DNA of 64,000 bases from Hyphomicrobiales bacterium. Lineage in GTDB: Bacteria; Pseudomonadota; Alphaproteobacteria; Rhizobiales; Phreatobacteraceae. The stretch covers positions 124,001 through 188,000 of the forward strand of contig JAFKKV010000009.1 of NCBI GenBank assembly GCA_017304475.1, given 5' to 3'. Below are positions 63,561-64,000 of this stretch, in pieces. Position 1 is the first letter of the stretch. The number at the start of each line of letters is the position of its first letter. The notes under the pieces are model-generated. The model ran no database searches. It was not told the DNA's origin and saw nothing but the letters and a program-made list of their open reading frames with translations. Both the position numbers and the translations under genes were made by a program.

Positions 63561-63873
63561 GCCGGCTCGCAATCATCGCTCACCGCCGCATCGCCCGGGC
63601 TGACGCTCCGCGTCAGCTCGCCGGGGCGAAAAGCCGAGCGTGGCCAAGCGGTTCACATTGCGTTCAGATGATGCCATTCATGGAGGAAGCTACACTCCCT
63701 TCGGGGTGGTGCGAGCGGGGCCGCGGGGCAATTGTTTCGCCAGTTTTCCGGCGGGTGTGTCTTTATTAACCGCCGTGGCCTCGCTATAGCACCAACCCAA
63801 AGCTCACCCGATGATTGCCGGGGATCGCGGCGCCTGTCGCCGATGGTTCCGGCCTAGAGACGAAAGCTCGGAT
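63561..63873. other. Intergenic region after the TRAP operon
   Basis: The 313 bp hold a hairpin (63591-63629) next to the dctM stop and, near the downstream gene, an AT-rich block with TTTATTAACCG (63761-63771) and TATAGC (63785-63790). The latter, with TTTATT 17 nt upstream, is a weak candidate promoter for the next gene. No coding sequence or RNA gene is recognised. Confidence 0.5.
63591..63629 (+). terminator. Hairpin downstream of the TRAP operon
   Basis: A perfect inner stem GCTGACGC / GCGTCAGC with loop TCC is extended by an outer TCGCCCGG / CCGGGGCGA stem with one bulge. AAAA and no T-run follow, so termination would depend on Rho or the hairpin protects the transcript end. Confidence 0.4.
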
Positions 63874-64000
63874 ATGACGCGTGTCGCGATCGTGGGTGGC
63901 GGGCCGGGCGGCCTGTTCACCAATTATCTCCTCGACCGGTTCTGCGATGGCCTGTTCACCGCGACGCTGTTCGAAGCATCCGACCGCCTCGGCGGCAAGA
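63874..64000 (+). CDS. FAD-dependent oxidoreductase, N-terminal fragment (truncated by window edge)
   Basis: Only the first 42 codons are seen. The N-terminus MTRVAIVGGGPGGLFTNYLL is a Rossmann dinucleotide-binding motif (GxGxxG), and LFEASDRLGGK about residues 34-42 is the typical second-strand acidic residue and Gly-Gly of flavin monooxygenases, amine oxidases and FAD-dependent dehydrogenases. Family and substrate cannot be told from this part. The start is ATG at 63874. Confidence 0.75.
   Translation, partial: MTRVAIVGGGPGGLFTNYLLDRFCDGLFTATLFEASDRLGGK

Noticed and set aside
62118-63572. A 484-codon minus-strand frame opposite dctM
   Set aside because: Its product is an unstructured Arg/His/Asp-rich string typical of antisense frames; the plus strand encodes a complete TRAP permease.

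Overview
The window looks like chromosomal DNA of an alphaproteobacterium of the order Hyphomicrobiales (a Phreatobacter-, Bosea- or Bradyrhizobium-like bacterium; the genus cannot be fixed from sequence alone). Reasons: G+C is about two thirds by eye with strong GC3 bias; there are small families typical of the order (DUF2093, DUF4170, DUF2948, DUF6101, a TimA/Tim44-like protein); the F0 ATP synthase has separate b and b' subunits; and rpoN is linked to lptBAC and an RNase D-like exonuclease. Genes are densely packed on both strands. I found no rRNA, tRNA, CRISPR array, insertion sequence or phage gene.

Layout. 1-5.2 kb: 3' end of a transketolase/E1-type gene, an RNase T2, a secreted protein, and an envelope block timA-mltA-smr. 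5.4-11.0 kb: a complete Dpp/Opp-type peptide ABC transporter with a Tat-type binding protein, preceded by a near-consensus sigma-54 promoter. 11.5-15.8 kb: the lower beta-ketoadipate pathway, i.e. a two-subunit CoA transferase, a thiolase, and protocatechuate 3,4-dioxygenase pcaH-pcaG. 15.8-27.4 kb: a LysE exporter, mutY with a divergent DUF721 gene, lspA, and a lipid A/LPS group (lpxK, waaA, acyltransferase, DUF4170, cysQ-like, pmbA). 27.5-35.6 kb: two tandem DsbA-like oxidases, the F0 operon atpI-B-E-F'-F and smc. 35.9-40.6 kb: two small proteins, an L,D-transpeptidase, an ArgO-like exporter, CorA and an XRE regulator. 40.6-46.1 kb: an SDR, ethanolamine ammonia-lyase eutBC, pdxH, a surface lipoprotein and a DnaJ-like protein. 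46.1-52.6 kb: a protein of unknown function with a CtrA-type box upstream, a LuxR solo, fabI, a lone BMP-type binding protein, proB and an SDR. 52.7-58.2 kb: a long inverted-repeat element, then rpoN-lptB-lptA-lptC-rnd and DUF2948. 58.2-63.6 kb: a LysR regulator divergent from a DUF1445 hydro-lyase, a cupin and a TRAP transporter. The window ends inside an FAD-dependent enzyme gene.

How the parts fit. Aromatic breakdown (protocatechuate to succinyl-CoA and acetyl-CoA), peptide uptake, ethanolamine cleavage and a TRAP-linked acid pathway point to a versatile heterotroph. Much of the rest is envelope biogenesis: LPS synthesis and transport, murein remodelling, lipoprotein processing and disulfide formation. 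The items most worth a second look are the TRAP/DUF1445/cupin operon, the unknown 411-residue protein behind a perfect TTAA-N7-TTAA site beside a LuxR solo, the sigma-54 promoter of the peptide transporter, the 152-bp inverted-repeat element, and three 14-bp tandem duplications that each cover a stop codon.
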